This document shows positions 8,314 through 16,555 of a stretch of 64,000 bases of DNA, piece after piece. The notes under the pieces are model-generated. The model did no database searches, was not told the origin of the DNA, and saw nothing but the letters and a program-made list of their open reading frames with translations. The translations under genes were made by a program, and so were the position numbers. Within the stretch, counting starts at the first letter, position 1. Every line of letters starts with the position of its first letter. Source of the stretch: JACVRW01 sp963825345 (GTDB lineage: Bacteria > Actinomycetota > Thermoleophilia > Solirubrobacterales > Thermoleophilaceae); NCBI GenBank assembly GCA_963825345.1, contig CAWGSQ010000002.1, forward strand, positions 186,001 to 250,000. Reading direction: 5' to 3'.

Positions 8314-8931
8314 GTGAGCCAGAGCATCGAGAGCTTCCCGCTCTTCCCGCTGGGGCTCGTGCTGCTGCCCGGCGAGCTCGTGCCGCTCCACATCTTCGAG
8401 GAGCGCTACAAGCTGATGATCGGAGAGTGCCTCGAGCAGGAGAGCGAGTTCGGGATCATCTGGCTCTCCGACGAGGGCCTCAAGGACGTCGGCTGCTCGG
8501 CACGGATAACCCGCGTGCTCGAGCGCTTCGAGGACGGCCGCCTCAACATCCTGGTGGAGGGCACGCAGCCGTTCAGGCTCACCCGCAGGATCGAGGACCT
8601 GCCGTACCCGGCGGGCGATGTCGAGCCGCTCGAGGACGAGGACGAAACCGACGAGGAGGCCCTCGAGCGGGCCCGCTCGCGCTACGCGGACCTGGTCGAG
8701 GAGGTCACGGAGACCCGGCCCGAGCCGGATGCGCTCGCCGAGCTCGGCGCTTACGGGATGGCCGCCACCCTCGAGGTGGCGCCGGCGGCCAAGCAGAGCC
8801 TGCTGGAGCTGCGCTCGGAGAGGGACCGGCTCGAGCAGCTCGAGGGCCTGTTTGCGGAGGCGCTTCAGCGCATCCGGATGGCCGAGCGCGCCGCGGAGCG
8901 CGCCAGCGGCAACGGCCATCTCAAGGGTTGA
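8314..8931 (+). CDS. Lon-protease substrate-binding (LON N-terminal, PUA-like) domain protein
   Basis: 205 residues from GTG at 8314. The start FPLFPLGLVLLPGELVPLHIFEERY is the signature of the Lon N-terminal substrate-binding fold; EFGIIWLSDEG and ILVEGTQPFRL are further conserved strands. The C-terminal third is an acidic then helical segment, as in the stand-alone actinobacterial proteins of this type. There is no ATPase or protease domain, so it probably recognises proteins or peptides without cleaving them. It diverges from the PhoX gene across 39 bases. Confidence 0.85.
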   Translation: MSQSIESFPLFPLGLVLLPGELVPLHIFEERYKLMIGECLEQESEFGIIWLSDEGLKDVGCSARITRVLERFEDGRLNILVEGTQPFRLTRRIEDLPYPAGDVEPLEDEDETDEEALERARSRYADLVEEVTETRPEPDALAELGAYGMAATLEVAPAAKQSLLELRSERDRLEQLEGLFAEALQRIRMAERAAERASGNGHLKG

Positions 8932-8968
8932 AGCGTTTAGGGCATCAGAGCCCCGGTGATAAATAGCA

Positions 8969-9030
8969 CGCAGTCGTTTTTGGCTGCGGGACGGCGTTCG
9001 CAGGGAACGCCGGGGCGCCGAGACGGCGCC
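8969..9030 (+). promoter_or_regulatory. Structured 5' leader of the subtilase gene (three hairpins)
   Basis: Three consecutive hairpins precede the subtilase start. Hairpin 1 pairs 8969-8975 with 8982-8988 around a GTTTTT loop (one G-T pair). Hairpin 2 pairs 8992-8999 with 9005-9012 around GCAGG. Hairpin 3 is GGCGCC 9014-9019 with its complement 9025-9030 around GAGAC. A strong ribosome binding site GGAGGGG (9042-9048) follows, then ATG at 9054. The arrangement suggests a cis-acting RNA or attenuator, but it lacks the conserved motifs of c-di-GMP-I or ydaO riboswitches, so no ligand is claimed. Confidence 0.5.
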
Positions 9031-9053
9031 AAATCTTTGACTGGAGGGGAAAG

Positions 9054-10280
9054 ATGCGCAGGGGCATCCTTGGCTTGGTCGGTCTGTTGGCGCTCATGGT
9101 CGGCTTCACCGGCACGGCGCAGGCGGCGAAGTACGACAACGACACCGTGATCGTCAAGTTCGCTGGTGATGTATCGAGCGCGCAACGAGCGGCGCTCTTC
9201 AACACGGCGGGCGTCAACCGCACTGTCGGCTCCGTTAGGGGCGTCGGCGCGCAGGTTGTGAACGTCCAGGGCGACCCGGCCGTGGTGGCCCGCCGGCTCA
9301 ACCGAAGCGCGCTGGTCTCCTATGCGGAGCCCAACTTCATCCTCAGGGCGACAGCCGTGCCCAATGACCCGCTGTTCGCCGAGCTCTACGGGCTCAACAA
9401 CACCGGCCAGACCGGCGGCCGCAGCGACGCCGACATCGACGCACCCGAGGGCTGGGACGCCGCAGGGCTCGGTGCCTTCCCGGCGAGCGGCGGCACCAAG
9501 ATCGGCATCGTCGACACGGGCATCGACAGCACCCATACAGAGCTGAGCGGCAAGGCCGTCGACTGCGCCGCGTCGCTCGGGGGGCTGCTGACGAGCGGTA
9601 ACTGCACCGACGACAACATGCACGGCACGCACGTGGCCGGCACGATCGCCGCCAAGGCGAACAACGGCGCCGGCGTGGCCGGCGTGTCATTCAACTCGCC
9701 GCTGTCGATCTGCAAGGCGCTCTACACGGCGGCGGGCACCGGCATGACCTCCGACGTCGCTGCCTGCATCGTCTGGGCCCACCAGCGCGGCGCCAAGGTG
9801 ATCTCGATGAGCCTCGGCGGCGGCGCCTCGACCACGCTCAAGAACGCCGTTGCGGCAGCCTGGGAGAACGGGAGCGCCACCGGCTCTGTGCTCGTGGCAG
9901 CCGCCGGTAACGACGGCGACGCCACGCTGAACTACCCGGCTGCCTACCCGGAGGTCGTCTCCGTGGCCGCCACCGACCACAACGACGCGCGCGCCACGTT
10001 CTCGAACGCGAACGCGGACGTTGAGGTCGCAGCTCCGGGCGTGAACGTGCTCTCGACGATCCCGGGCGGCCAGTATGCCGAGCTCTCCGGTACGTCGATG
10101 GCAACGCCGCACACCTCTGGTGTAGTGGGCGTGCTCTGGAAGCTGTTCCCGACCGACACGGCGGCCGGAATCCGCAGCCGCCTGGACTCGGCCGTGGACG
10201 ACCTCGGCCCGGCAGGACGCGACCAGAGCTTCGGCTTCGGCCGCGTGAACCTCTGCAAGGCAGCCGGCGGAGGCTGCTAG
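9054..10280 (+). CDS. Secreted subtilisin-like serine protease (S8)
   Basis: 408 residues. Signal peptide at 1-24 ending TAQAA, an inhibitor-I9-like propeptide (TVIVKFAGDV ... VSYAEPNF, about 30-95), then the S8 catalytic domain with the triad Asp154 (GIVDTGID), His190 (MHGTHVAG) and Ser348 (GTSMATPH). The oxyanion Asn lies in AAAGNDGD. The sequence ends shortly after the catalytic fold (FGFGRVNLCKAAGGGC), so no cell-wall anchor is evident and it is probably released or held by Cys pairing. Translation uses a strong GGAGGGG site, and a structured leader precedes it. A 16-bp perfect hairpin 12 bases after the stop is the likely terminator. Confidence 0.93.
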   Translation: MRRGILGLVGLLALMVGFTGTAQAAKYDNDTVIVKFAGDVSSAQRAALFNTAGVNRTVGSVRGVGAQVVNVQGDPAVVARRLNRSALVSYAEPNFILRATAVPNDPLFAELYGLNNTGQTGGRSDADIDAPEGWDAAGLGAFPASGGTKIGIVDTGIDSTHTELSGKAVDCAASLGGLLTSGNCTDDNMHGTHVAGTIAAKANNGAGVAGVSFNSPLSICKALYTAAGTGMTSDVAACIVWAHQRGAKVISMSLGGGASTTLKNAVAAAWENGSATGSVLVAAAGNDGDATLNYPAAYPEVVSVAATDHNDARATFSNANADVEVAAPGVNVLSTIPGGQYAELSGTSMATPHTSGVVGVLWKLFPTDTAAGIRSRLDSAVDDLGPAGRDQSFGFGRVNLCKAAGGGC

Positions 10281-10292
10281 CGAGCTGATCGG

Positions 10293-10329
10293 CAGCCGTC
10301 GCGGGCGCGCTCAGCGCCCGCGACGGCTG
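10293..10329. terminator. 16-bp perfect hairpin between convergent genes
   Basis: Positions 10293-10308 pair perfectly with 10314-10329 around the loop GCTCA. It lies 12 bases downstream of the subtilase stop. On the other strand it encodes the last five codons of the LuxR-type regulator plus sequence beyond, and the regulator stop codon (TGA, 10313-10311) is exactly in the loop. No U-tract follows on either side, so this would be a stem-only, probably bidirectional terminator of the kind common in GC-rich actinobacteria. Confidence 0.75.
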
Positions 10330-13073
10330 GCCAGCTCGGTCCGAGAGCGGATGCCGAGCTTGGCGTAGATGCGCGTGAGGTTCGCCTCCACGGTCCGGAC
10401 GCTCACGAACAGCGCTTCAGCCACCTCCTTGTTCGAGCGGCCGTCGGCGACCAGGTCGGCGACCTGTTCTTCGGTTGGCGTCAGCCCGCTGGAGCGCGCG
10501 CGGCCACCGATACGCGCGAGCTCGGCGCGGGCTCGCTCTACCCACAGCGGCGCGCCCATGGCCTCGAGGCCGGCGAGCGCCTCCTCGAGCGAAGCGCGGG
10601 CGGCCGCCTTCTGCTTTGCCCGCCGCTGAATCGAGCCGAGGACGATCAGCGTGCGCGCACGCTGGAGGGGAACGGGAAGATCCCGATGATGCTCGAGCGC
10701 TCTCTCGCAGTGCGTAAGTGCGGCATCGAGGTCCCCCCGGGCCGCGGCAATCAGCGCGTGACAACGAGCGGCGGTCGCATCGATGCGCGGGCGCTTGAAG
10801 CGCATTCCGGCCAACTCCCACGCCGAGAGCAGCTCCTCGGCCTCCTCCAGGCGGCCCACGCCGGTGAGCGCTTCGACGGCGTCCGGGATGCAGATGATGT
10901 GCGGGAGTCCAGGCTCAACATCCCCGGAGCTTCGAAATCGCTCCGCCACCGGCAGGAGCCACTCCACCGCGGCGGCACTGTCGCCCAGCGACAACTCGAG
11001 GAAGCCGAGCGTCGTGCGGTGGATGGCCGCGAACACGAGATCCCCCTGGGACTCACACTGCGCGAGCCCACGCGCCGCGACGTCGCGCGCCAGCTCGACC
11101 TCGCCCTGGTGGACCGCCACCAGCGCCAGGACGTACGCAAGTGCGCCCTGCGCCTGGTCGCCGTACGAGGCCTCGTCGATCGCGAGCCCCTCCTCGGCGT
11201 AGCGGCGCGCGGACTCAAATCGGCCGTCGCGGATTTCGAGCTCCGCCAGGTGTAGGCACAGTCCGCCGCGCGACTCATCGTCTCCGACCTCGGTCGCGCG
11301 CCGAAGGCGGCGTTCGAGGAGGGGCCGCGCCGGCTCGAGCTCGTCGGCGAACATCAACGCCCGCCCGAGGAGCATGCCGGGCCCCCAGTACGCGTTCGGA
11401 ATCAGGTCATCCCCCTCGAGCTCGGCGGCCTCCCGGATGAGTTCCATGGCGCCATCCTGGCCACGCAGGTATTCGAGGTTGGCGTAGGCAGCCATCGCCT
11501 TGACACGCAATATCCGCTCGGTGCCAGGCCCGCAGAGGTCATTGGCTCGCTTGAGGGACTCATGAGCATCGATGTAGCGATCCCCCAGCGAGAGCAGGAG
11601 TCCCTCCACGAGGAGGGCCTCGACCAAGACCTCCTCGTCATCCCCAGCCTCCTCAACCGCCTGGCGCGCGAACGCGAGCATCTCCTCGACCGGACCCTCC
11701 TGGTCCGCGCAGGCCACGAGCGCCCGCGCGCGGAGCGAGCCGCGGGGAAGTTCATCCCTGATGGCATGGGCGAGCGCGGTCGCCCGGCGGCCGTCTCCGG
11801 CGGCCACAAGATGTCGCACGGCATGGATCCGGGCACGGGCCGCCAGCTCGAAGTCAGGTTCCACACGAGCCGACGCCTCGAGCAGCTCGGCGGCGGCGGC
11901 CGGCGCGCCGCGCGCGGCAGCGGCATCGGCACCCGCCCTGATATCGAGGGCCAGCCTCGCGTCGGGCGCCTGCCGACTTGCGACCAGATGGCGCGCCCGC
12001 TCCTCGGCATCGGGCGCCATCTCAGCGAGCCGCTCGTGAACCAATCGCCGCCGGGACGGCGGAAGCATCCGGTAGGCGGCCTCGGCCAACAGCGGATGAT
12101 CGAAGCGGATCGCGTCGTCTTCCTCATGCACGACGTCCGCGGTGAACGCGGGATCGAGCGTGCCGGGATCGACCACAGCGCTCGCGGCGGCGATTGTCGG
12201 ATGTCCCATCGCGGCGATGGTCCCGAGGGCGTCCGTCGTCTCTGCCGGCAGCGCGCGTAGGCGTTCCTGCAGCACGGCGTAGACACCGTCCGGCAAGGTC
12301 AGCTTCGCGGTCACGTCCCCGTCCCCGGCGTGGCGGCGTGCGGCTCGCCCAAGCTCCAGCGCGTAGTAGGGATTGCCGCCGGAGATGTCCGCCAGGCGAG
12401 TGAGTGCTGGCCACGAGACTCCGTCGCCGAGCCGGCGCTGAAGGAGAAGCGGAAGCGCGTCAGGTGCAAGCGGCCCAAGGCTGATTCGCCGGAGGCGGTC
12501 ATCGGCCACCCCGATAACGAGTGACTCGGCTCCTGGGGACGCGCGTCGGGTGGCGAGCAGGACCACCCGCTCGTCGCCGAGCCGCCGCAGGGCGAAGGAG
12601 AGCGCCCGGCCGGAGGCGGGGTCGAGCCACTGGATGTCATCGATCGCGAGCACCAGGCTCGCCCGGCGCGCGGATGCCCGGAGCACTGCGAGGGTTGCGG
12701 CACCAACCGCACGCGGATCGACCGGGCCGCCCTCGGGGGACGCCCGAAGCAACGCAACGTCGAGCGCGTGGCGCTGTGGCAATGGGATCTCTTCACCGAC
12801 CTCGTCGACCACCGACACGAGCAGGTCGCCGAGCGCTGCGTGCGAGAGACCCGTCTCGGACTCGACGGGTCTCGCGGTGAGAACCCGCAGGTCGCGCTCC
12901 TCGGCCTCGGCGATACCTGCGAGCCACAGAGCGGTCTTGCCAATGCCAGCCTCGCCCTCGAGCACGATCCCGACGGGGCCGGGAAGCGCGCTGAGCCCCT
13001 CGCGGAGTGCTTGGAGCTCAGCGTCGCGACCCACAAGTGCCGCGGCAGCGGGCGCCTGGCCTGGGAGTCCCAC
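10311..13073 (-). CDS. LuxR-family regulator with AAA ATPase domain (LAL/MalT-like)
   Basis: About 920 residues from the GTG at 13073; a longer frame to 13199 exists but its extra N-terminus overlaps the upstream small gene. Order: AAA ATPase with Walker A GEAGIGKT (residues 40-47) and Walker B LVLAIDDIQWLD (around 130), a long central helical TPR-like region, and a C-terminal LuxR helix-turn-helix (LTPTEEQVADLVADGRSNKEVAEALFVSVRTVEANL) ending at the stop. These large ATP-binding regulators sense an inducer through the TPR region and activate transcription. No target is evident; the convergent subtilase and the gamma-glutamyltransferase gene are candidates by proximity only. Confidence 0.88.
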   Translation of the reverse strand: MGLPGQAPAAAALVGRDAELQALREGLSALPGPVGIVLEGEAGIGKTALWLAGIAEAEERDLRVLTARPVESETGLSHAALGDLLVSVVDEVGEEIPLPQRHALDVALLRASPEGGPVDPRAVGAATLAVLRASARRASLVLAIDDIQWLDPASGRALSFALRRLGDERVVLLATRRASPGAESLVIGVADDRLRRISLGPLAPDALPLLLQRRLGDGVSWPALTRLADISGGNPYYALELGRAARRHAGDGDVTAKLTLPDGVYAVLQERLRALPAETTDALGTIAAMGHPTIAAASAVVDPGTLDPAFTADVVHEEDDAIRFDHPLLAEAAYRMLPPSRRRLVHERLAEMAPDAEERARHLVASRQAPDARLALDIRAGADAAAARGAPAAAAELLEASARVEPDFELAARARIHAVRHLVAAGDGRRATALAHAIRDELPRGSLRARALVACADQEGPVEEMLAFARQAVEEAGDDEEVLVEALLVEGLLLSLGDRYIDAHESLKRANDLCGPGTERILRVKAMAAYANLEYLRGQDGAMELIREAAELEGDDLIPNAYWGPGMLLGRALMFADELEPARPLLERRLRRATEVGDDESRGGLCLHLAELEIRDGRFESARRYAEEGLAIDEASYGDQAQGALAYVLALVAVHQGEVELARDVAARGLAQCESQGDLVFAAIHRTTLGFLELSLGDSAAAVEWLLPVAERFRSSGDVEPGLPHIICIPDAVEALTGVGRLEEAEELLSAWELAGMRFKRPRIDATAARCHALIAAARGDLDAALTHCERALEHHRDLPVPLQRARTLIVLGSIQRRAKQKAAARASLEEALAGLEAMGAPLWVERARAELARIGGRARSSGLTPTEEQVADLVADGRSNKEVAEALFVSVRTVEANLTRIYAKLGIRSRTELASRRGR

Positions 13074-13107
13074 GGACTCCGATGATAGGCCCGCTGGCCG
13101 GTACTGC

Positions 13108-13380
13108 TCAGCGGTGATGGAAGCGCTCGGCGGCACGCGGTCCGTCGATCTTCGCGCTCGGCCCGGAACCGGCGACTCCGTGCTGGTAGAGAGTGGCACG
13201 GTCCGGCTGTGCCGTCGCGGGCGGAGCGGCCGGCGTGCGGGAGACGGTGTCCGACCCGTTACTGACTGCGAGCGTCACGGCGATCGACGCGGCGGCCACG
13301 AGCGCACTTGCGCCGGCCAGGATCGGAATACGCCGCGAGGTCGTGGTGCGGGCGGCGCTCACGTTGAGGGTGGTGCTCAT
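13108..13380 (-). CDS. Small single-pass membrane or exported protein, 90 residues
   Basis: Starts MSTTLNVSAARTTTSRRIPI, with positive charge ahead of one hydrophobic segment (ILAGASALVAAASIAVTLAV), then a Pro/Ala/Thr-rich tail ending DGPRAAERFHHR. The helix could be a signal anchor or an uncleaved signal. The family is not recognised. It lies just upstream of the LuxR-type regulator on the same strand with a 34-base gap, so it may be co-transcribed with it. Confidence 0.55.
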   Translation of the reverse strand: MSTTLNVSAARTTTSRRIPILAGASALVAAASIAVTLAVSNGSDTVSRTPAAPPATAQPDRATLYQHGVAGSGPSAKIDGPRAAERFHHR

Positions 13381-13459
13381 TTGGGACTCCTTGCTTGGGG
13401 GACGAGAGCCAAGCTACGCCCGCCGAAGTCCGCGCGAAATTGCGGAAACCCACACACTT

Positions 13460-13478
13460 TGGTCGGCCTAACCGACCA
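13460..13478 (-). terminator. 7-bp hairpin with the ggt-family stop codon in its loop
   Basis: TGGTCGG (13460-13466) pairs perfectly with CCGACCA (13472-13478); the five-base loop contains the TAG stop (13470-13468) of the gamma-glutamyltransferase family gene. No U-tract follows in the direction of that gene. Proposed as a weak stop-straddling terminator. Confidence 0.45.
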
Positions 13479-14988
13479 CGTTTGCGACTCCTCCCCTGCG
13501 TGGATCACCGCCGCCCGTGAGCTCTCCGGTTTCGTGGTTGCGCGCCACGGCCTGGGCCCCTCCGAAGAACAGGTTCTGCTCGCTCCAGCGGCGAACGGTC
13601 CAGCCCGCCTCCTCGAGGCGCTCGAGCGCCGCCTCGTCGGCGCCGGGCTCGGCGTCCACCTGCCTCTCCTCCACGTGGATGCGCGGAGCCGAGACGGCCT
13701 CCTGGGCCGGCAGCCCGTGATCCACCACGCCGAGCACGGTCTGGAGGATCGCCGAGCGGATCCGGTTCGACCCCGCACTGCCGATAGCGATCTCGGGTCG
13801 CCCGTCCCGCAGCACGACCGTCGGCGCCATCATGCTCGGCACGCGAGCACCGGGCGGATGCCTGTGGAACCCGAGTGGGTTCAGGTCGTGCTCACCAAGC
13901 ATGTTGTTCAGGTGCATTCCGGTGCCGGGCACCAGCACGCCCGAGCAGGAGCCGTTCGAGCAGGTCACCGTCGCGCACGCGCCCTCGGCGTCCATCACTG
14001 AGATGTGCGTGGTGTTACCAAGACGCGAGCGCACGTCGGTGGCCACGGTGTCGAGCGCCTTCTTGGCGAGGAAGCGCTCCAGGAAACCCTCCGTGGCCAG
14101 GCCAGCGAGGAAGTCCTCGTCCCGGGCCCGGTTTGTTGACGCGATCACCTCGGCTATCACGAACGGGTCGTGCGGCCGCTCGAGCCGCTCGAGGATCCCG
14201 AGCGCGTCCGCGATCAGGATTCCGCCGGACGACGGAGGCGGGTTCGTGATCACCTCGCGGCCCTGGTAGGTCACGCGCGCCGGGTCGCGCTCGATCACCG
14301 CGTACGAGCTCAGGTCCTCGCGGCTCAGCACACCACCGCGCTCGAGCACCCAGTCGCTCACCGAGGCGGCCACGTCGCCGCTGTAGAGGAAGCCGGGACC
14401 CTCCGCGCCGAGCCGATCCAGCAGGTCGCCGAGCTCCGGCAGCCGGATCGTGTCGCCCTCGCGGAGGAGGCCTCCCTCCGGCGCGTAGATGGCGGCGCAT
14501 TCCGGCGTGAGCGTCAGGATCGGGTGGAGCACCTCGAACAGGAACGCCTGCATGGGGACCACCTCGATGCCCTCGCGTGCGGCGCGAGCGGGCGCGGCGG
14601 TGAGATCGGCCAGCCGTGCGCTGCCGAAGCGCTCGAGCGTCTCGGCAAGGCCGAGCGTCGTGCCGTAGGCACCGCACGAAGCCGGCCCGACGTTGAAGCG
14701 CTGCACGGCGTCCTCGCTGAAGCGGACGTCCACGGGCACGAGCTTCGACGGCTCACGGCCGTCGAGCCCGAGGCCGGGAGCAGCGACGAAGAAATCGAGC
14801 ACGTGCGACTCCTCGCCGGAGTGCACGACCATGAAGCCGCCGGCGCCGGGACCGGTGAGGGGCGACTCGGCCACGAACGACATCAGCACGGCCGCCACAG
14901 CGGCATCGACGGCGTTCCCGCCCGCCCGCAGCGCATCTGCTCCGGCCTGCGCCGTGAGCGGATGGCCGGCTGCGACCACCCCCTTCAT
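13468..14988 (-). CDS. Gamma-glutamyltransferase family protein (Ntn hydrolase)
   Basis: 506 residues. It begins GVVAAGHPLTAQAGADALRAGGNAVDAAVA, the conserved start of the GGT large subunit, and shows SPLTGPGAGGFM, PPPSSGGIL (oxyanion region, about 250-258) and NTTHISVMDAEG, in which Thr326 is the predicted autoprocessing nucleophile starting the small subunit. No signal peptide is seen, unlike classical periplasmic GGT, so it may be a cytoplasmic glutathionase or an acylase-like member; the substrate is inferred. It lies between the small exported protein and ftsZ, on the same strand, with 28 bases between ftsZ stop and its start. Confidence 0.85.
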   Translation of the reverse strand: MKGVVAAGHPLTAQAGADALRAGGNAVDAAVAAVLMSFVAESPLTGPGAGGFMVVHSGEESHVLDFFVAAPGLGLDGREPSKLVPVDVRFSEDAVQRFNVGPASCGAYGTTLGLAETLERFGSARLADLTAAPARAAREGIEVVPMQAFLFEVLHPILTLTPECAAIYAPEGGLLREGDTIRLPELGDLLDRLGAEGPGFLYSGDVAASVSDWVLERGGVLSREDLSSYAVIERDPARVTYQGREVITNPPPSSGGILIADALGILERLERPHDPFVIAEVIASTNRARDEDFLAGLATEGFLERFLAKKALDTVATDVRSRLGNTTHISVMDAEGACATVTCSNGSCSGVLVPGTGMHLNNMLGEHDLNPLGFHRHPPGARVPSMMAPTVVLRDGRPEIAIGSAGSNRIRSAILQTVLGVVDHGLPAQEAVSAPRIHVEERQVDAEPGADEAALERLEEAGWTVRRWSEQNLFFGGAQAVARNHETGELTGGGDPRRGGVANVVG

Positions 14989-15006
14989 GTGGGCGAGCCT
15001 AGCCGC

Positions 15007-15029
15007 CCCGTGCGGCTCAGCCGCGCGGG
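15007..15029 (-). terminator. 10-bp hairpin with the ftsZ stop codon in the loop
   Basis: CCCGTGCGGC (15007-15016) pairs with GCCGCGCGGG (15020-15029), with one G-T pair, around the three-base loop TCA. The loop is the complement of the ftsZ TGA stop (15019-15017). It could terminate the parA-ftsZ transcript before the gamma-glutamyltransferase gene that begins 19 bases further on. Confidence 0.5.
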
Positions 15030-16555
15030 AGGAACTCGGGCACGTCCACGTCCGCGAGCGTCCCGGCGGTCACGCGCTCGCGTGAGCGGCTGACGTGCGG
15101 CTCGGCGTCCGCGGGAATGCCGCGACCCTCGCGGCGTCCGCGCTCCTCGTCCCGCGGGCGTGCCCGGTGCACGGGCCGGTCGCCGTAGCCGGTGGCCACG
15201 ACGGTCACCCACACCTGGTCGTCGACCTTGTCGTCGACCATGGCGCCGAAGATGATGTTCGCGTCCGGGTGCGCAGCCTCCGCCACCGCCTTCGCGGCCT
15301 CGTTGACCTCCCACAGCGAGAGGTCCCGGCCGCCGGTGATCGAGAGCAGGATCGATCGTGCTCCCTCCAGCGAGGTCTCGAGCAGCGGCGACTCGATGGC
15401 GTGCTCCACCGCGTCCATCGCGCGCCGGTCGCCCGAGCCCATGCCGATGCCGAGCAGCGCCTGGCCCGCCTCGGACATGATCGTCCGCACGTCGGCGAAG
15501 TCGAGGTTGATGAGGCCCGGCAGCGTGATCAGGTCGGAGATGCCCTGCACGCCCTGGCGCAGGACGTCGTCGGCAACGCGGAAGGCGTCGACCATCGACG
15601 TGGACTTGTCGAGCACCGACAGGAGCCGGGCGTTCGGGATCACGATGAGCGTGTCCACCTCGCGGGCGAGGTCCTCCACGCCGCGATCCGCCTGCTCGCC
15701 GCGGCGAGCGCCCTCGAACGAGAACGGCTTGGTGATGATGCCGACGGTGAGCGCGCCCACCTCGCGGGCGATGCGGGCCACGACGGGCGCCGCACCGGTA
15801 CCCGTGCCGCCACCAGAGCCGGCGGCGATGAACACCATGTCCGAGCCTTTCAGGTGGCTCTTGATCTCGTCGTAGTCCTCCAGCGCGGCTGCGCGCCCGA
15901 GGTCCGGGTTCGAGCCTGAGCCAAGCCCGCGTGTGGCGTCGCTGCCGATGTGAAGCCGCGTGCTCGCGGACGAGCCCTCGAGTGACTGGACGTCGGTGTT
16001 GAGCGCGATGAACTCCACGCCCTCGACCTGGGCCTCGATCATCCGGTTGACGGCGTTCACGCCGGCACCGCCCACGCCGAGCACGCGCAGCACGGGCTCT
16101 GTCGGCCGCGCGGGCCGTGACGGGACGAACGGCTCCGGCTCGGGGTCGAGCTCGCGGGTGGCCGGGACGGGAGCGCGGTCCAGGATGTTCTCGGGGATGT
16201 CCTGCGAGAAGACTGCCTTGAGGCGCTCCTCCGGGCTGGGCACACCACCCTCGTAGCGATTGGTCCGGCGCTCGTCGCGCTCCTGCGCGCGGCGAGCAGC
16301 CTCGGTCCTGCGGCCACCTAGGTCGTGATGCTCCGTCTGGGCCTGCGGCTCGGGCACGTGGCGCGTGACCTGCGGCGCGGGCCCGCCCTCCGGCAATGGC
16401 CGGCCGAGCTTCGGCTCGTTCTCAGGGGCGCGCTCCTCAGCGGGGCGCTCCTCCTGGCGCGGCTTCTGCTCGGGACGAGCTTCGTCCTCCTCCGTCTTGC
16501 GGAAGAGCTGCGCCAGGGGACCCTCGCGCATGCTCGCCCTCTTACCGCTTGCCAT
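15017..16555 (-). CDS. ftsZ: Cell division protein FtsZ with a long N-terminal extension
   Basis: 512 residues from ATG at 16555 (good AGGAGGT site 8 bases upstream); an ATG at 16531 with AGAGGG is an alternative. Residues 1-154 are a charged, Pro/Glu/Arg-rich extension not found in ordinary FtsZ, which starts only a few residues before the GTPase core. The core is canonical: GVGGAGVNAVNRM (160-172), the tubulin signature GGGTGTGAAP (248-257), TKPFSFEGARR and the T7 loop NLDFADVRTIM (350-360), so GTPase and polymerisation residues are intact. It ends in DVPEFLPRG, matching the C-terminal peptide that binds FtsA/SepF partners. It overlaps the upstream parA by 14 bases. No ftsQ, ftsW, murG or sepF is nearby, so this is outside a dcw cluster. 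It may be a second FtsZ. Confidence 0.92.
   Translation of the reverse strand: MASGKRASMREGPLAQLFRKTEEDEARPEQKPRQEERPAEERAPENEPKLGRPLPEGGPAPQVTRHVPEPQAQTEHHDLGGRRTEAARRAQERDERRTNRYEGGVPSPEERLKAVFSQDIPENILDRAPVPATRELDPEPEPFVPSRPARPTEPVLRVLGVGGAGVNAVNRMIEAQVEGVEFIALNTDVQSLEGSSASTRLHIGSDATRGLGSGSNPDLGRAAALEDYDEIKSHLKGSDMVFIAAGSGGGTGTGAAPVVARIAREVGALTVGIITKPFSFEGARRGEQADRGVEDLAREVDTLIVIPNARLLSVLDKSTSMVDAFRVADDVLRQGVQGISDLITLPGLINLDFADVRTIMSEAGQALLGIGMGSGDRRAMDAVEHAIESPLLETSLEGARSILLSITGGRDLSLWEVNEAAKAVAEAAHPDANIIFGAMVDDKVDDQVWVTVVATGYGDRPVHRARPRDEERGRREGRGIPADAEPHVSRSRERVTAGTLADVDVPEFLPRG

Noticed and set aside
8941..9053. Leader before the first subtilase as a c-di-GMP-I or ydaO riboswitch
   Set aside because: It has hairpins but lacks GGGCAAACC, GCAAAGCC and the ydaO motifs; only a generic structured leader is supported.
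15017..16555. TubZ or plasmid-type tubulin instead of FtsZ
   Set aside because: The T7 loop, FEGARR region and DVPEFL tail are FtsZ-like; there is no sign of a plasmid or phage context.
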